Shown here: positions 45,290 to 54,729 of the stretch, piece by piece | How positions within the stretch are numbered: position 1 is the stretch's first letter | Layout: each line of letters opens with the position of its first letter | From: Undibacterium piscinae | Lineage (GTDB): Bacteria; Pseudomonadota; Gammaproteobacteria; Burkholderiales; Burkholderiaceae_D | Assembly: GCA_003970805.2 (NCBI GenBank) | Contig: CP051152.1 | Span: forward strand, 620,001-684,000 | DNA: 64,000 nucleotides | Reading direction: 5' to 3' | Made by a program: the position numbers and the translations under genes | Notes under the pieces: model-generated | What the model was told of the DNA's origin: nothing | Databases searched by the model: none | What the model saw: only the letters and a program-made list of their open reading frames with translations

Positions 45290-45296
45290 GCTTCGA

Positions 45297-46712
45297 TTAG
45301 AAGCTCAGCACCATCGAGGTACCGAACAACTGATTGTCGCGTTTAAACGTACCATCTCTGACATCAACGAAGACTGGCAGACTAGCGCGGTCGTAACGGT
45401 ATTCAACTTTAAATACGGTATTGGCGTTGAAGTTATAACGCATACCTAAAGTGATTTCGCTACGATTAGCGCCCACTTCAGGATTGCCAACTGGATCAGG
45501 GCCCAAACCATTGCGAGAATCGGCGAAGTTCCAGCCACCAAAAGTACCGCCACCATTTTTTTGATTGTTCAAATAATCCAAGCGGACCACACCCTCAAGC
45601 GCAGTGTTAAATTTGTAGCCAACGGTAGTACTCGCACCCCACCAACTACTATCGCGCAAATTACCGCTAACTGGGTCAGCCGTGATGGCAGCGTTTCTTT
45701 GTGCACCGACGCTCACTTGTCCAGCAATAGACCAATCACCGCGGGTGTAACCGCCTTCTAACTCCAGAGTTTTTACCAGAGCATCAGTCCCATCATAGGC
45801 CACGGTGGTGATAGGATTGCTAGCGCCTGCAGCACGGTAATTCGGCAGTTTGCCGACCATACCAACCAGAGCCAGGTAAGTAAATTCTTGTGCGTAATCG
45901 AAATAATCGGCACGAAATACCAAGGCAGTGGATTTTTCAGAATTAGGTTTTTTGGACGAGTTGATGTTCGCTACCATGGTTTTCAATGTGTATTTTGAAT
46001 TCAACGCCTTTTCAAAACCCACACCTGTGAATGAAGCCGGGATAGTGAAATCAAACAAGAGATTATGCGTAATCAGTTTATTTCTGTATGACTCTAAAGC
46101 TTCATAACCTTCCCAGGATGGCACTTGACCAGCCAGTAAACGCGTGCCATCTAGGCCGGTAATCGGCATCCAGATACTCGCTTCGTGTACGATAGATTTA
46201 CCATCGATAGTATTACCAGCACCAACCCGGTTTGGTATCAAGGTCAGATGAAATTTCGTGCCGCTTTCCATCTCTTTTTGAATATCAAGAATGGCAGCAC
46301 CGAAAGCGCCATTGTCAAACGCGAATTCAGGTGCACCGGTAGCTGTCAGGCTAGAATTTAAGAATTGGAAACCTGCGCGGTTTTGATTCTGCGTATAGAT
46401 ATAGGTAGGGTCGATAGATCCGCTAATTTTCAAACCCTTGATACCCATGCTGGTATTGGCATCGACCTGCGCATCGGCCATCACGGAGAGTCGATTTAAC
46501 TCACGCTCTTGCTCAGCATTCATGCCTGGCGCCTCGGCATTTTTTTGTTTCAAGGCCGCTTCCAACTCGTTCATACGGGTTTGCATATTGCCTAATGCCG
46601 CTTGCGTGCGGCGCATTTCTTGCACAATTTCAGTTTGCGACTGCGCTTGAGCCACGAGCGGTAAGACACTGACGCCAGCGACCAACAGACTGGTAATAGT
46701 AGTAGATTTCAT
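45297..46712 (-). CDS. Outer-membrane porin-like protein with coiled-coil head
   Basis: A 471-residue protein with a signal peptide ending VAQAQS. A short coiled coil follows (EIVQEMRRTQAALGNMQTRMNELEAALKQK), then beta-rich repeats of the outer-membrane barrel type ending in Phe (TSMVLSF). Barrel strands such as YNFNANTVFKVEYRYDRAS are clear. The family resembles the DUF3138-like porins of Burkholderiales, an identification I hold loosely. It lies between potF and puuA, so it may be a channel for polyamine or agmatine entry. Confidence 0.78.
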   Translation of the reverse strand: MKSTTITSLLVAGVSVLPLVAQAQSQTEIVQEMRRTQAALGNMQTRMNELEAALKQKNAEAPGMNAEQERELNRLSVMADAQVDANTSMGIKGLKISGSIDPTYIYTQNQNRAGFQFLNSSLTATGAPEFAFDNGAFGAAILDIQKEMESGTKFHLTLIPNRVGAGNTIDGKSIVHEASIWMPITGLDGTRLLAGQVPSWEGYEALESYRNKLITHNLLFDFTIPASFTGVGFEKALNSKYTLKTMVANINSSKKPNSEKSTALVFRADYFDYAQEFTYLALVGMVGKLPNYRAAGASNPITTVAYDGTDALVKTLELEGGYTRGDWSIAGQVSVGAQRNAAITADPVSGNLRDSSWWGASTTVGYKFNTALEGVVRLDYLNNQKNGGGTFGGWNFADSRNGLGPDPVGNPEVGANRSEITLGMRYNFNANTVFKVEYRYDRASLPVFVDVRDGTFKRDNQLFGTSMVLSF

Positions 46713-46813
46713 GATGGTTTTTCCTTGATAGATGATGTAGAGGCAAAATCTCTCCCCTACCCGCCATCACAGCGGGTTTAGAGGATCTCGATACAAATTG
46801 GGGTTCTAAAAAA

Positions 46814-47989
46814 TCAATAGCCAGTCTTGAACTTGGTGTAGATACGCGATGACAACCTACGTATCTCGCCATTGACCTTGCCCTGCACGCCCATGCGATT
46901 GATCTCTGCATCAGTCGGGAAAACTTCAGCGCTGCTAGAAATTTCGGGGTTCACAAACTTGCGACCTTCCTTATTAGGATTGGCGTAAAACAGCTTGTTC
47001 GTCAATGAGGCATGTACCTCTGGACGCATGATGTAATTCATGAATTTATGCGCATTGCTAACGTGAGGCGCATCTACCGGTATCACCATGGTGTCAAAAA
47101 ACATGACGCCGCCAGTCTTAGGCATGAGAGGCTGAATATGCACTGCAGGTTTAAGCGCTGCGGCGCGACGCTTGGCATTACTCAGGTCACCCGACCAACC
47201 CATTGCGACACAGACCGAGCCGCCCACCATGTCATTGATATACCCGGAAGAGCTAAATAGTGTCACGTAAGGACGCACAGAATTGAGTAAAGCACCCACT
47301 TCAGCATAATCGGACGGATTGGTACTTGCCAAAGACTTGCCCAGATAATGCAGGGCAGCCGGCACCACTTCGGAAGGAGAGTCTAAGAAAGAAACACCGC
47401 AAGACTTCAGCTTGGAAACGTATTCAGGTTTAAATAACAGATCCCAAGCATTGTCCGGCATAGGTAAATTACCTAATGCGGCCTTGACTTTATCAACGTT
47501 GATACCAACCGTGGTGTAACCCCACAGATAATTGACCAAGTATTGATGGCCAGGATCAAGTTTGGCGATCTGCGCCTGAGTCACAGGATCGAGGTTTTTC
47601 ATGTTGGGCAATTGGTTCTTATCGAGCACATGCAGTAAACCACCATCGGCCTGCATTCTGCCCCAACCGGAAGAAGACATCACGACGTCATAGCCAGAAC
47701 GACCCGCGACCAATTTCGCATGGAGAATTTCGCTGCTATCGAAGGTGTCATAACGCACCTTGATCCCAGTTTCTTTCTCAAAGTTCGCAATCGTGTCGTC
47801 AGCGATATAAGCAGACCAATTGTAAAAGTTAAGAATTTTCTCTTCCTGTGGCTCGGCCTTGGCTGTCACAGAGACGGATGGAATTGCGGTTTGCGCATTG
47901 GCGTCAATTGCCAGCAAACCCGCGTAACAACTTAGAATTGAGGCGATAAATTTGTGCTTGAATTTGTGCTTAATACAGATGCTACTCAT
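46814..47989 (-). CDS. potF: Polyamine-binding periplasmic protein, PotF/SpuD type
   Basis: A 391-residue solute-binding protein with a signal peptide (ending DANAQ). The mature start NFYNWSAYIADDTIANFEKETGIKVRYDTFDSSEILHAKL is characteristic of PotF/SpuD/SpuE, including the WS..Y motif that lines the polyamine pocket. GGGAG precedes the ATG. It is the recognition component for PotGHI, which lie about 5 kb downstream on the same strand, separated by the porin, puuA and spuC genes. Whether it prefers putrescine, spermidine or agmatine cannot be told from sequence alone. Confidence 0.92.
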   Translation of the reverse strand: MSSICIKHKFKHKFIASILSCYAGLLAIDANAQTAIPSVSVTAKAEPQEEKILNFYNWSAYIADDTIANFEKETGIKVRYDTFDSSEILHAKLVAGRSGYDVVMSSSGWGRMQADGGLLHVLDKNQLPNMKNLDPVTQAQIAKLDPGHQYLVNYLWGYTTVGINVDKVKAALGNLPMPDNAWDLLFKPEYVSKLKSCGVSFLDSPSEVVPAALHYLGKSLASTNPSDYAEVGALLNSVRPYVTLFSSSGYINDMVGGSVCVAMGWSGDLSNAKRRAAALKPAVHIQPLMPKTGGVMFFDTMVIPVDAPHVSNAHKFMNYIMRPEVHASLTNKLFYANPNKEGRKFVNPEISSSAEVFPTDAEINRMGVQGKVNGEIRRLSSRIYTKFKTGY

Positions 47990-48071
47990 GCTGATCTCCC
48001 TGGTTTATTTTTTACTTATTTGACTTACTTTAAACTCAAATGCTAGGCTAGACATACTCCAGCCTAGTGCA

Positions 48072-49121
48072 TTACTTCGGCTCTTGCTGCGTGGTGCAGT
48101 GGATACCACCGCCCCCCGCAGCAATACAGTCGATGTTGATTTGCACTACCAGACGCTCAGGATATAAATCCTGTAGCGTATGTAGTGCGTTTTGATCGGC
48201 TTTGGCATCGCCAAACTCGGGTGCAATCACGGCGCCATTCACCAAGTAGTAATTAAGGTAGCCGGCTGCAAAATGCTCGTTCTTATACTGCGCGCGGATT
48301 TCACTTGGGGCCTCGATCAAAACAATTTTTAAGGCATTGCCACTGGCGTCTCTGGCGGCACGCAATATTTCCAAATGGCGCAAAGTCATCGCGTGCACGT
48401 AAGAACTGGTATCTGGATCAAAATGCACCAGCACCACACCAGGTCCAGCGAAGCGAGCATAAAAATCGATATGCGCGTCGGTAATGTCGCGACCTCGAAT
48501 ACCCGGCAGCCAGATGATGCTATGCAGTCCTAGCAGCGCTTTCAGTTGAACTTCGGCCATGCTCTTGGTCATGCCAGGATTACGATTTTCGTTGAGGACA
48601 CTGCTTTCTGTGATTAAGGCAGTGCCTTTGCCGTCCACTTCTATCGCACCACCTTCAAGCACTAAAGCGGTTTTTTTTATCCTAGCCCAAGCTGCTTTGG
48701 CAGTGACTGCGGCCACCTTACTATCCGAACGGTGCGCTTGTTTATTACCCCAACCATTGAAGTTAAAATCAACCGCCATCCGCTCGCCACTCTTGGCGTG
48801 AATAAAAACCGGACCTGTGTCGCGCATCCACAAATCATCCAGAGCGCAAGTGATCAATTCCACATTAGGCCCGCATTTTGCGCGCGCCAGCTCCAGTTCA
48901 TGCTCTCTGACCAACATGGTGACTGGCTCGAAACGCGCGATGGTGCTAGCAATCAGTCCAAGATTGTCCTGGACTGCCCCCAACATATCACCCCACAACT
49001 CGGCACACGCACCAAATGCCATCCAGGTGCGCAAATGCGGTTCGCTCTCGTCCGGCATGCCTACACGATTATTGTTGCTCGTGCTGGCCGGGCCGACGGT
49101 ATGCTCGACGGTTGGCTTCAT
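48072..49121 (-). CDS. Cytosolic agmatine-deiminase-family protein (second in aguAB cluster)
   Basis: A 349-residue PAD_porph protein without a signal peptide. Landmarks are DDLWMRDTGPVF, FNFNGWGNKQ, TDAHIDFYARF and GGGGIHCTTQQEP with the catalytic Cys near 342. It is closer to the exported paralogs than to the aguA at 50.1 kb (for example in GGGGIHC and NFNGWGNKQ). Start taken at 49121, where AAGG lies seven bases upstream; a Met two codons earlier has poor spacing. It follows aguB by about ten bases and is likely in the same transcript. It may be a back-up agmatine deiminase or act on another guanidino compound. Confidence 0.87.
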   Translation of the reverse strand: MKPTVEHTVGPASTSNNNRVGMPDESEPHLRTWMAFGACAELWGDMLGAVQDNLGLIASTIARFEPVTMLVREHELELARAKCGPNVELITCALDDLWMRDTGPVFIHAKSGERMAVDFNFNGWGNKQAHRSDSKVAAVTAKAAWARIKKTALVLEGGAIEVDGKGTALITESSVLNENRNPGMTKSMAEVQLKALLGLHSIIWLPGIRGRDITDAHIDFYARFAGPGVVLVHFDPDTSSYVHAMTLRHLEILRAARDASGNALKIVLIEAPSEIRAQYKNEHFAAGYLNYYLVNGAVIAPEFGDAKADQNALHTLQDLYPERLVVQINIDCIAAGGGGIHCTTQQEPK

Positions 49122-49130
49122 TAACATGCC

Positions 49131-50060
49131 TTAAGCCTTCTTGCGCAAATCAGGGCGTATATGGTGCCCATCGCTAGTTTGTAAGGTGGTATACATTTCA
49201 GGACGGCGATCGCGGAAGAAGCCAAAACTTTGACGCTCTTTACGAATTTCTTCCAAATCAAAGCTATGTAGCAGGATCGTTTCATCCACGCGGTTGGCTT
49301 CAGCCACTTTCTTACCGGTGTAATCAGCAATGAAACTGGAGCCATAAAAAGTACCGGTTAAGCCTTTTTGTAGCGCGTTGTTATTGCCGATACCGGTCTC
49401 GCTGCCGATGCGATTGGCGGCGACTACCGGCACCATATTGGCGGCGGCGTGACCTTGCATGGTGCGCTGCCAATGGCCTGCTGTATCCATTTCAGTACTA
49501 TGCGGCTCTGAACCTATGATGGTCGGGAAACACATGATTTCTGCACCCATCAAGGCCATACTGCGGGCGGTTTCCGGATACCACTGATCCCAGCAGATCG
49601 CTACACCGATGCGTCCAAAACGGGTATCCCAGACTTTAAAACCAGTGTCGCCAGGTGAGAAATAGAATTTTTCTGTATACCCAGGACCATCTGGAATATG
49701 GGTCTTGCGATAGACACCCAATACCGCGCCATCGGCATCTGCGACCGCCACCGAATTGAACGCCGCATTGCCGGCACGCTCAAAGAAGCCTATCGGTAGA
49801 ACGATATTGAGTTCGCCCGCTAATTTGGCAAAATGCGCGATACGAGGGTTGCCTTCGAATGGTTCGGCCAGATCAAGATGATTCACGTTTTGATCAAGAC
49901 AGAAGTAAGGCATCATGAACAGTTCAGGGCACAACACTAAGTTAGCGCCCTTGGCTGCCGCTTCGCGTATCAAGCGCTCGGCTCTGTCCATATTCAGTTG
50001 AAAATCCCAATCGCCTGATGCCATTTGTACAGAAGCGACGGTAATGGTTCGTTTAGTCAT
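49131..50060 (-). CDS. aguB: N-carbamoylputrescine amidase (AguB)
   Basis: A 309-residue nitrilase-superfamily enzyme. The Glu-Lys-Cys triad is in VLCPELFMMPYFC, YRKTHIPDGPGYTEKFYFSPGDTG and GVAICWDQWYPETAR, segments typical of AguB. It hydrolyses N-carbamoylputrescine to putrescine, carbon dioxide and ammonia. The start at 50060 has GAGG nine bases upstream; a Met five codons earlier is in frame. It is 22 bases downstream of aguA and forms with it the two-step agmatine-to-putrescine pathway. Confidence 0.94.
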   Translation of the reverse strand: MTKRTITVASVQMASGDWDFQLNMDRAERLIREAAAKGANLVLCPELFMMPYFCLDQNVNHLDLAEPFEGNPRIAHFAKLAGELNIVLPIGFFERAGNAAFNSVAVADADGAVLGVYRKTHIPDGPGYTEKFYFSPGDTGFKVWDTRFGRIGVAICWDQWYPETARSMALMGAEIMCFPTIIGSEPHSTEMDTAGHWQRTMQGHAAANMVPVVAANRIGSETGIGNNNALQKGLTGTFYGSSFIADYTGKKVAEANRVDETILLHSFDLEEIRKERQSFGFFRDRRPEMYTTLQTSDGHHIRPDLRKKA

Positions 50061-50082
50061 ATCATGCATCCTCAATAAACAC

Positions 50083-51153
50083 TTAAGCCAAATTACACAT
50101 TTGCAGGCGATTGCCTAGCATAGGGTGCTGCTGGGTGGAGCAATGAGTGGCACCACCACCGAGAGAAATAGCCGTGATCGGCAATAATTCAACCACGCGG
50201 TCGGGGAAGGCTTGAGCGAAGACGGCACGTGCTAATTCATCTTGTGGCACATCGAAGGCAGTTGAAATTACCGCACCGTTGACTAAGACATAGTTGGCAT
50301 AAGTGTCGCAAAAACGCGGACAGTCGTAGTTATAGGCATTGCGTGGCACTGGCAGATCGAGTATCTCAAAGCGCCGACCACGAGCATCGGTGGCCAGTTC
50401 CAGCGCACGGCGGTTTTCTTGCATGCCGGTGTAGTATTCACCCATGTCAGGATCGGCTGCGTTGAACAGTATCTTGCCCGGTGCGATAAACGAAGCGATG
50501 CCATCGATATGACCATTGGTCTCAACTTCAGGTGGGTAGCCTGGCAACCAAATGATTTTTGTTACGCCTAACATGCGACGTAATTCCGCCTCGATGTCGG
50601 CGCGAGTCATGCCTGGATTACGGTTTGGGTGCAGCAAGCAGCTCTCGGTCGTCAACAAAGTACCTTGACCGTCGACATAAAATGAACCACCTTCCAACAC
50701 CATGCTGGAGCGCATAACAGGCAATTGCGCCATCGCTGCAATATCATCGGCCAGACGGGCGCAACCATCATACGGCGAGTACTTTTCACCCCAGGCATTA
50801 AACTTAAAAGCAGCAGCGACTTGACTGAGCTTGTCTTCATTGCTCAGGATAATCGGGCCGCAATCACGCACCCAGTTGTCTTCTACCGCAAGTGGCACGA
50901 CAGTGACGCTAGGGCCACATAATTTACGCGCCGTCTCTACCAGTGGAGTGTGCGCGGTAACGATACAACGCTGATATTTGGCAATAGTGCGCGCCAGTAA
51001 GGCAAAGGCATCACATACGGCAGGGTAGTGTTCACCCCACAGTTCTTCACGGTTTTCTAGCACTGGCCAGCCCAACCAGGTGGCTGCCATTGGTTCCCAT
51101 TCTGCGGGCATACGATAGCCGTCACGGCGGCAATCAAATTCTTGTTGTGTCAT
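50083..51153 (-). CDS. aguA: Agmatine deiminase (AguA)
   Basis: A 356-residue cytosolic PAD_porph enzyme with no export signal. The substrate loop is MPAEWEPMAATWLGWP, then EDNWVRDCGPI, EGGSFYVDGQGTLLTTESCLLHPNRNPG, NGHIDG with the catalytic His/Asp, and GGGATHCSTQQHP with Cys338. It converts agmatine to N-carbamoylputrescine and ammonia, and precedes aguB directly. It is the best candidate for the true AguA in the window. A 21-bp dyad sits about 67 bases before the start, and a divergently placed LysR-type regulator gene is not adjacent but lies 500 bases upstream in the same orientation. Confidence 0.92.
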   Translation of the reverse strand: MTQQEFDCRRDGYRMPAEWEPMAATWLGWPVLENREELWGEHYPAVCDAFALLARTIAKYQRCIVTAHTPLVETARKLCGPSVTVVPLAVEDNWVRDCGPIILSNEDKLSQVAAAFKFNAWGEKYSPYDGCARLADDIAAMAQLPVMRSSMVLEGGSFYVDGQGTLLTTESCLLHPNRNPGMTRADIEAELRRMLGVTKIIWLPGYPPEVETNGHIDGIASFIAPGKILFNAADPDMGEYYTGMQENRRALELATDARGRRFEILDLPVPRNAYNYDCPRFCDTYANYVLVNGAVISTAFDVPQDELARAVFAQAFPDRVVELLPITAISLGGGATHCSTQQHPMLGNRLQMCNLA

Positions 51154-51653
51154 CTCAAAACCCTTAATGAAATTAGCTTGTGGGAGTATCCTAAGATGAA
51201 TTTTATTTATGAAAAAGCGACTAATATTGCGACTATTAGTTAATTTATCTCATACCTTAATTGATTTCAGCGCGCTATTTATGAATTGAGCTGGATTGAT
51301 TAGACGAATATTTACTCGCCCATGTGACGTAGACACTGGGTGAATCGTGCATGCTAGAGGTGGAAGCAGCGGCAAAATGAAGGCGCGATTTTGCTAACTA
51401 TTTCGCCTGCTCGCTTAGAGAAAATTGACTTGATAGTTGATGACTGACAGCAAAAAATTTGCCTGCATCTGTGGCTTCGTCGGATTAATGCGACACAGTG
51501 GGCTGAGATGTCAGCACAATCGCTTAATGGAGGCCCGTTGGCACAGCACTCAATGCGAAGTGCAAATAATTCAGGAAGAGGAAGGTAATAAGCTTAGACG
51601 CACAGCCTGCGCCTAACTTGTTTCAAACATAAATCACTTAAGTACCTAAGCAC
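51154..51653 (-). promoter_or_regulatory. 500-base intergenic region with a 21-bp dyad (51220-51240)
   Basis: The perfect dyad ACTAATA-TTGCGAC-TATTAGT at 51220-51240 lies 67 bases before the aguA start in otherwise AT-rich DNA, so it is a candidate operator for the aguA-aguB transcript, possibly for the neighbouring LysR protein. No gene is recognised in the rest of the gap. Confidence 0.5.
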
Positions 51654-52556
51654 CTAATCGCCAACACCTTCCAAATTGCCTTGTTTGAGCAAGCCATCAA
51701 AGACTTCCAGAACAATATTGGAGCGTGGCTGCCCCGCTACCCGCGAGATCCACCAGGTTGTACCAACAGGCCTTTGATATTCAGGTAGGATTGCCAACCT
51801 TTTCTGTGCCAGATCATCCTTGGCCAACAAACGCGAGACACAGGCGATACCGCGTCCACGCAACACGGCATCAAGCAATAGGCGCTGATCATCATATATC
51901 GCTTGATTTTTGAACATAGCCAACTGATCCCGGAAGATCCCTGCGGTTGCAGCATTGGTCAGGCTCTCTTCCAGGCAAACCAATTTGGTGTGTAAATGAT
52001 GCTCGGAGATGGGTATATTCGCCAACTTCGCCACCAGTTCAGTGCAGCCTAGCATTACCCATTCATCCTGCAAAAATGGAATTTCCAATAAGCCAGGCTG
52101 TTGTATTGGACGATCACCGATGGTAATGTCCACATCGAGTTCATCGATGAAACGCGCAGTTTCATCGGTAGACAACATGGGGCAAAGTCCCGCAATCGTC
52201 TCTTGCAAAAATTCCAATTGCGGCTGCACCCAACCATGCAAAAGCGGCGCTGGACATACCAAGACCACTAAACCAGGATCAAGGTAGGTGGAAATCCGCC
52301 CCAAACCGCTACGCAAAGTATCTAGGGAGCGCGTAACACTACGCTGCAACACCTCGCCCGCTATCGAAAGTTCAACGCCGCGGCCGACCCTGCGAAACAG
52401 GGGCTGCCCAACCTGTTCTTCTAATTGCTGGATCTGATGACTGATCGCTGATTGTGAAAGACACAGCTCATCTGCCGCACGCGAAAAATTGCCATGGCGT
52501 GCGGCAGCTTCAAAACCAGCCAACAATCTCAATGAGGGAATTCGTATAGTAGACAT
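51654..52556 (-). CDS. LysR-family transcriptional regulator, GcvA-like
   Basis: A 300-residue LysR regulator. The N-terminal helix-turn-helix reads RLLAGFEAAARHGNFSRAADELCLSQSAISHQIQQLEEQVGQPLFRR, and the C-terminal effector domain begins near residue 92 (VVLVCPAPLLHGWVQPQL). The GcvA-like N-terminus is common among regulators of amino-acid and amine catabolism. Its place upstream of the agmatine/polyamine cluster on the same strand makes it the likely regulator of that cluster, possibly through the dyad at 51220. The inducer is unknown. No clear Shine-Dalgarno sequence precedes the ATG. Confidence 0.88.
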   Translation of the reverse strand: MSTIRIPSLRLLAGFEAAARHGNFSRAADELCLSQSAISHQIQQLEEQVGQPLFRRVGRGVELSIAGEVLQRSVTRSLDTLRSGLGRISTYLDPGLVVLVCPAPLLHGWVQPQLEFLQETIAGLCPMLSTDETARFIDELDVDITIGDRPIQQPGLLEIPFLQDEWVMLGCTELVAKLANIPISEHHLHTKLVCLEESLTNAATAGIFRDQLAMFKNQAIYDDQRLLLDAVLRGRGIACVSRLLAKDDLAQKRLAILPEYQRPVGTTWWISRVAGQPRSNIVLEVFDGLLKQGNLEGVGD

Positions 52557-53180
52557 ATGTAAAAAATTTGCATTTAACCCGTGAACTTATCAATATATCT
52601 CAAGTTAATACGAGTTGGCGACTAGAAATTCAAAATGAATTTTTAACGTGTTGTCGGGCAACGCCACTTTGCAGACTCACTTGAGACGACTACTAGCGCA
52701 AATTGACTGACCAGTTTGGTGTGAGATGGAACCAGAGTTTTTTAGATTGAGTTGCGTGCCAAGAGTGGATTTAGGGCCAATCACCGCGTAGAAGTGCGCC
52801 CTGAAAACCTATTCAAAGCGTGCGAAATTCGATGCTACCGAAATTTTATACTAATCAGATCAATGCACCATCCATCTTTAGAATATATGGCGAATACCGA
52901 TATCCAACCCTGTTTTTCCGGAATCGATCTCGATTGCATCATCTGCGCTATAAAAGAGTGGGCCATCCCTTTTTTGATATGGGCATAGGTCGCATACATA
53001 ATTGTGCGCCTAGCCATAACGTAGTTGTTTTTAAAGACATCGTTGATGCTTTTTGGCTGATGTTCATTGCCTCTTTGACGTTTGTGCCCAGCGAACTCTA
53101 TTGAGTCAATTATTTTTATGACATTATCGCTATAATGTAAATTAATACTAACAGTACCTTGATTTAAGTCCCCCACTTCC
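52557..53180 (+). other. 624-base intergenic region, no gene recognised
   Basis: The sequence upstream of the LysR gene and of the recombinase. It is AT-rich toward the recombinase start. A 120-codon minus-strand frame (52835-53197) overlaps the recombinase start and shows no family features, so it is left out. No tRNA or attachment site was found. Confidence 0.4.
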
Positions 53181-54380
53181 ATGAAGCAGCAAAACAATCT
53201 GAATGCCGGTCACGGGTATGCGTTGCTACCACTTGACAACGTAATATTGCCAGTTGATATGGATGGCAGCGATGGCAACAACCGCGCACGAGGCAATCGT
53301 CCTCAGATATTAGCTGATAACGATATTGATGCTATCAAAGCTTGGCTTGCTCGTTTTTTAGATACTAAGACCACTTTTGATAATTATCGAAAAGAAGCAG
53401 AACGCTTACTTTTATGGTCTACCATTCAACTCGGTAAACCTTTGTCATCGATAACGCACGAGGATTGGTTGCTCTATCAGAGGTTTTTGTCCAATCCTGA
53501 ACCTACATCTCGGTGGGTTATGCGAGATGGTCGAAAATTTGCGCGAAGTGACCCGGAATGGCGTCCCTTTTCGGGACCGCTCTCCCCTACAAGTCAACGC
53601 CAAGCAGCCGTCATCCTCAATGTCCTATTTTCTTGGTTAGTCAACGCGGGATATTTGGCCGGAAATCCACTATCACTTTCGCGACAGCGAAACAGAAAGG
53701 CAAAACCACGTATTACGCGGTATCTTGAGGAAGATTTGTGGATGGAAGTTAAATTGACGATCGACTCTATGCCGAAGGAGTCTCCGCGAGAATGTGAACA
53801 ATATTTTAGAATGCGCTGGCTGTTTTCACTCTTGTACTTATGCGGCCTACGTATTTCTGAAGTAATTGGAAATACGATGGGATGTTTTTTCTGTCGACGG
53901 GATAAAACCGGCGAAGAGCGCTGGTGGCTCGAAATCTTAGGTAAAGGTGACAAGTTGCGTATTGTTCCGGCAACCAATGAATTAATGGTGGAGTTAGCAC
54001 GATATAGACGTGAAAAAGGCTTAGCTGCCCTCCCCGCCTCAGATGAATGCCTACCATTATTGTTACCGATTGGACGTCGAACGGATTCAATGACACGCGG
54101 CGCATTGCATGCGATAGTCAAAAAAGTCTTTGAAAATACCGCAATACGTTTAAGACAACGCGACGAACACTCTCAAGCGCTTGCTGATCGCGTCGAGCAG
54201 GCATCTGCGCATTGGCTAAGACATACTGCAGGTTCACACATGGCTAATAACGACGTTGATCTACGCCATGTACGCGATAATTTGGGGCATGAGTCTATTA
54301 GCACCACCAATAATTATCTCCACTCATCAGATAATGCCCGCCACCAAGAAACAGAAAATAGACATAAAATAAAGTGGTAG
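53181..54380 (+). CDS. Tyrosine recombinase / site-specific integrase
   Basis: A 399-residue phage-integrase-family recombinase. An N-terminal SAM-like core-binding domain (DTKTTFDNYRKEAERLLLWS) is followed by the catalytic domain with Arg224 (GLRISEV), His344-x-x-Arg347-His348 (HWLRH), His370 (LGHES) and the nucleophile Tyr379 (TNNYLH). All catalytic residues are present, so it should be active. It is not beside a tRNA gene, and no flanking direct repeats were recognised. It could be the integrase of a small element or a stand-alone recombinase. Confidence 0.9.
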   Translation: MKQQNNLNAGHGYALLPLDNVILPVDMDGSDGNNRARGNRPQILADNDIDAIKAWLARFLDTKTTFDNYRKEAERLLLWSTIQLGKPLSSITHEDWLLYQRFLSNPEPTSRWVMRDGRKFARSDPEWRPFSGPLSPTSQRQAAVILNVLFSWLVNAGYLAGNPLSLSRQRNRKAKPRITRYLEEDLWMEVKLTIDSMPKESPRECEQYFRMRWLFSLLYLCGLRISEVIGNTMGCFFCRRDKTGEERWWLEILGKGDKLRIVPATNELMVELARYRREKGLAALPASDECLPLLLPIGRRTDSMTRGALHAIVKKVFENTAIRLRQRDEHSQALADRVEQASAHWLRHTAGSHMANNDVDLRHVRDNLGHESISTTNNYLHSSDNARHQETENRHKIKW

Positions 54381-54729
54381 CGCGTCGATTTTTGACACGT
54401 AAAAGCTACCCCGTTGCCAAGCGGAAGATTAAATTTTATTGCGGCCTCAAACCCGACTGAAAAATTACTTATTAACACTTTGGTTGACGTCGCCTAAATT
54501 TTCATTTTCTCTAAAGATAATGGCTACGCTCTCCAGCATATCGCATTTTCCCTTTTTTTAAGTTCTGTGGAACATTAATAGTAATTCTGCTCAAATTGAT
54601 CTATACCAGCCAATAGACAAAGGCTGCACACCAAATTAAACCGAATTGCACAGCATTACTGCGGCTAGCCGAAATTTTCCATCTGGTAAAATAGACAGCA
54701 TATAAGTCACAGCACAAACCACAAAAAAT
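54381..54729 (+). other. 349-base intergenic region, nothing recognised
   Basis: AT-rich gap between the recombinase and the acyl-CoA synthetase genes. The last bases before 54730 should hold the synthetase promoter, but no clear -35/-10 pair or binding site could be fixed. GGTAGC and GCTACC near 54385-54414 may form a weak hairpin after the recombinase. Confidence 0.35.

Noticed and set aside
52835..53197. 120-residue minus-strand frame upstream of the recombinase
   Set aside because: It overlaps the recombinase start, has no binding site and no recognisable domain.
54381..54729. tRNA or attachment site next to the recombinase
   Set aside because: No cloverleaf or repeated 3' end was found on reading both strands.
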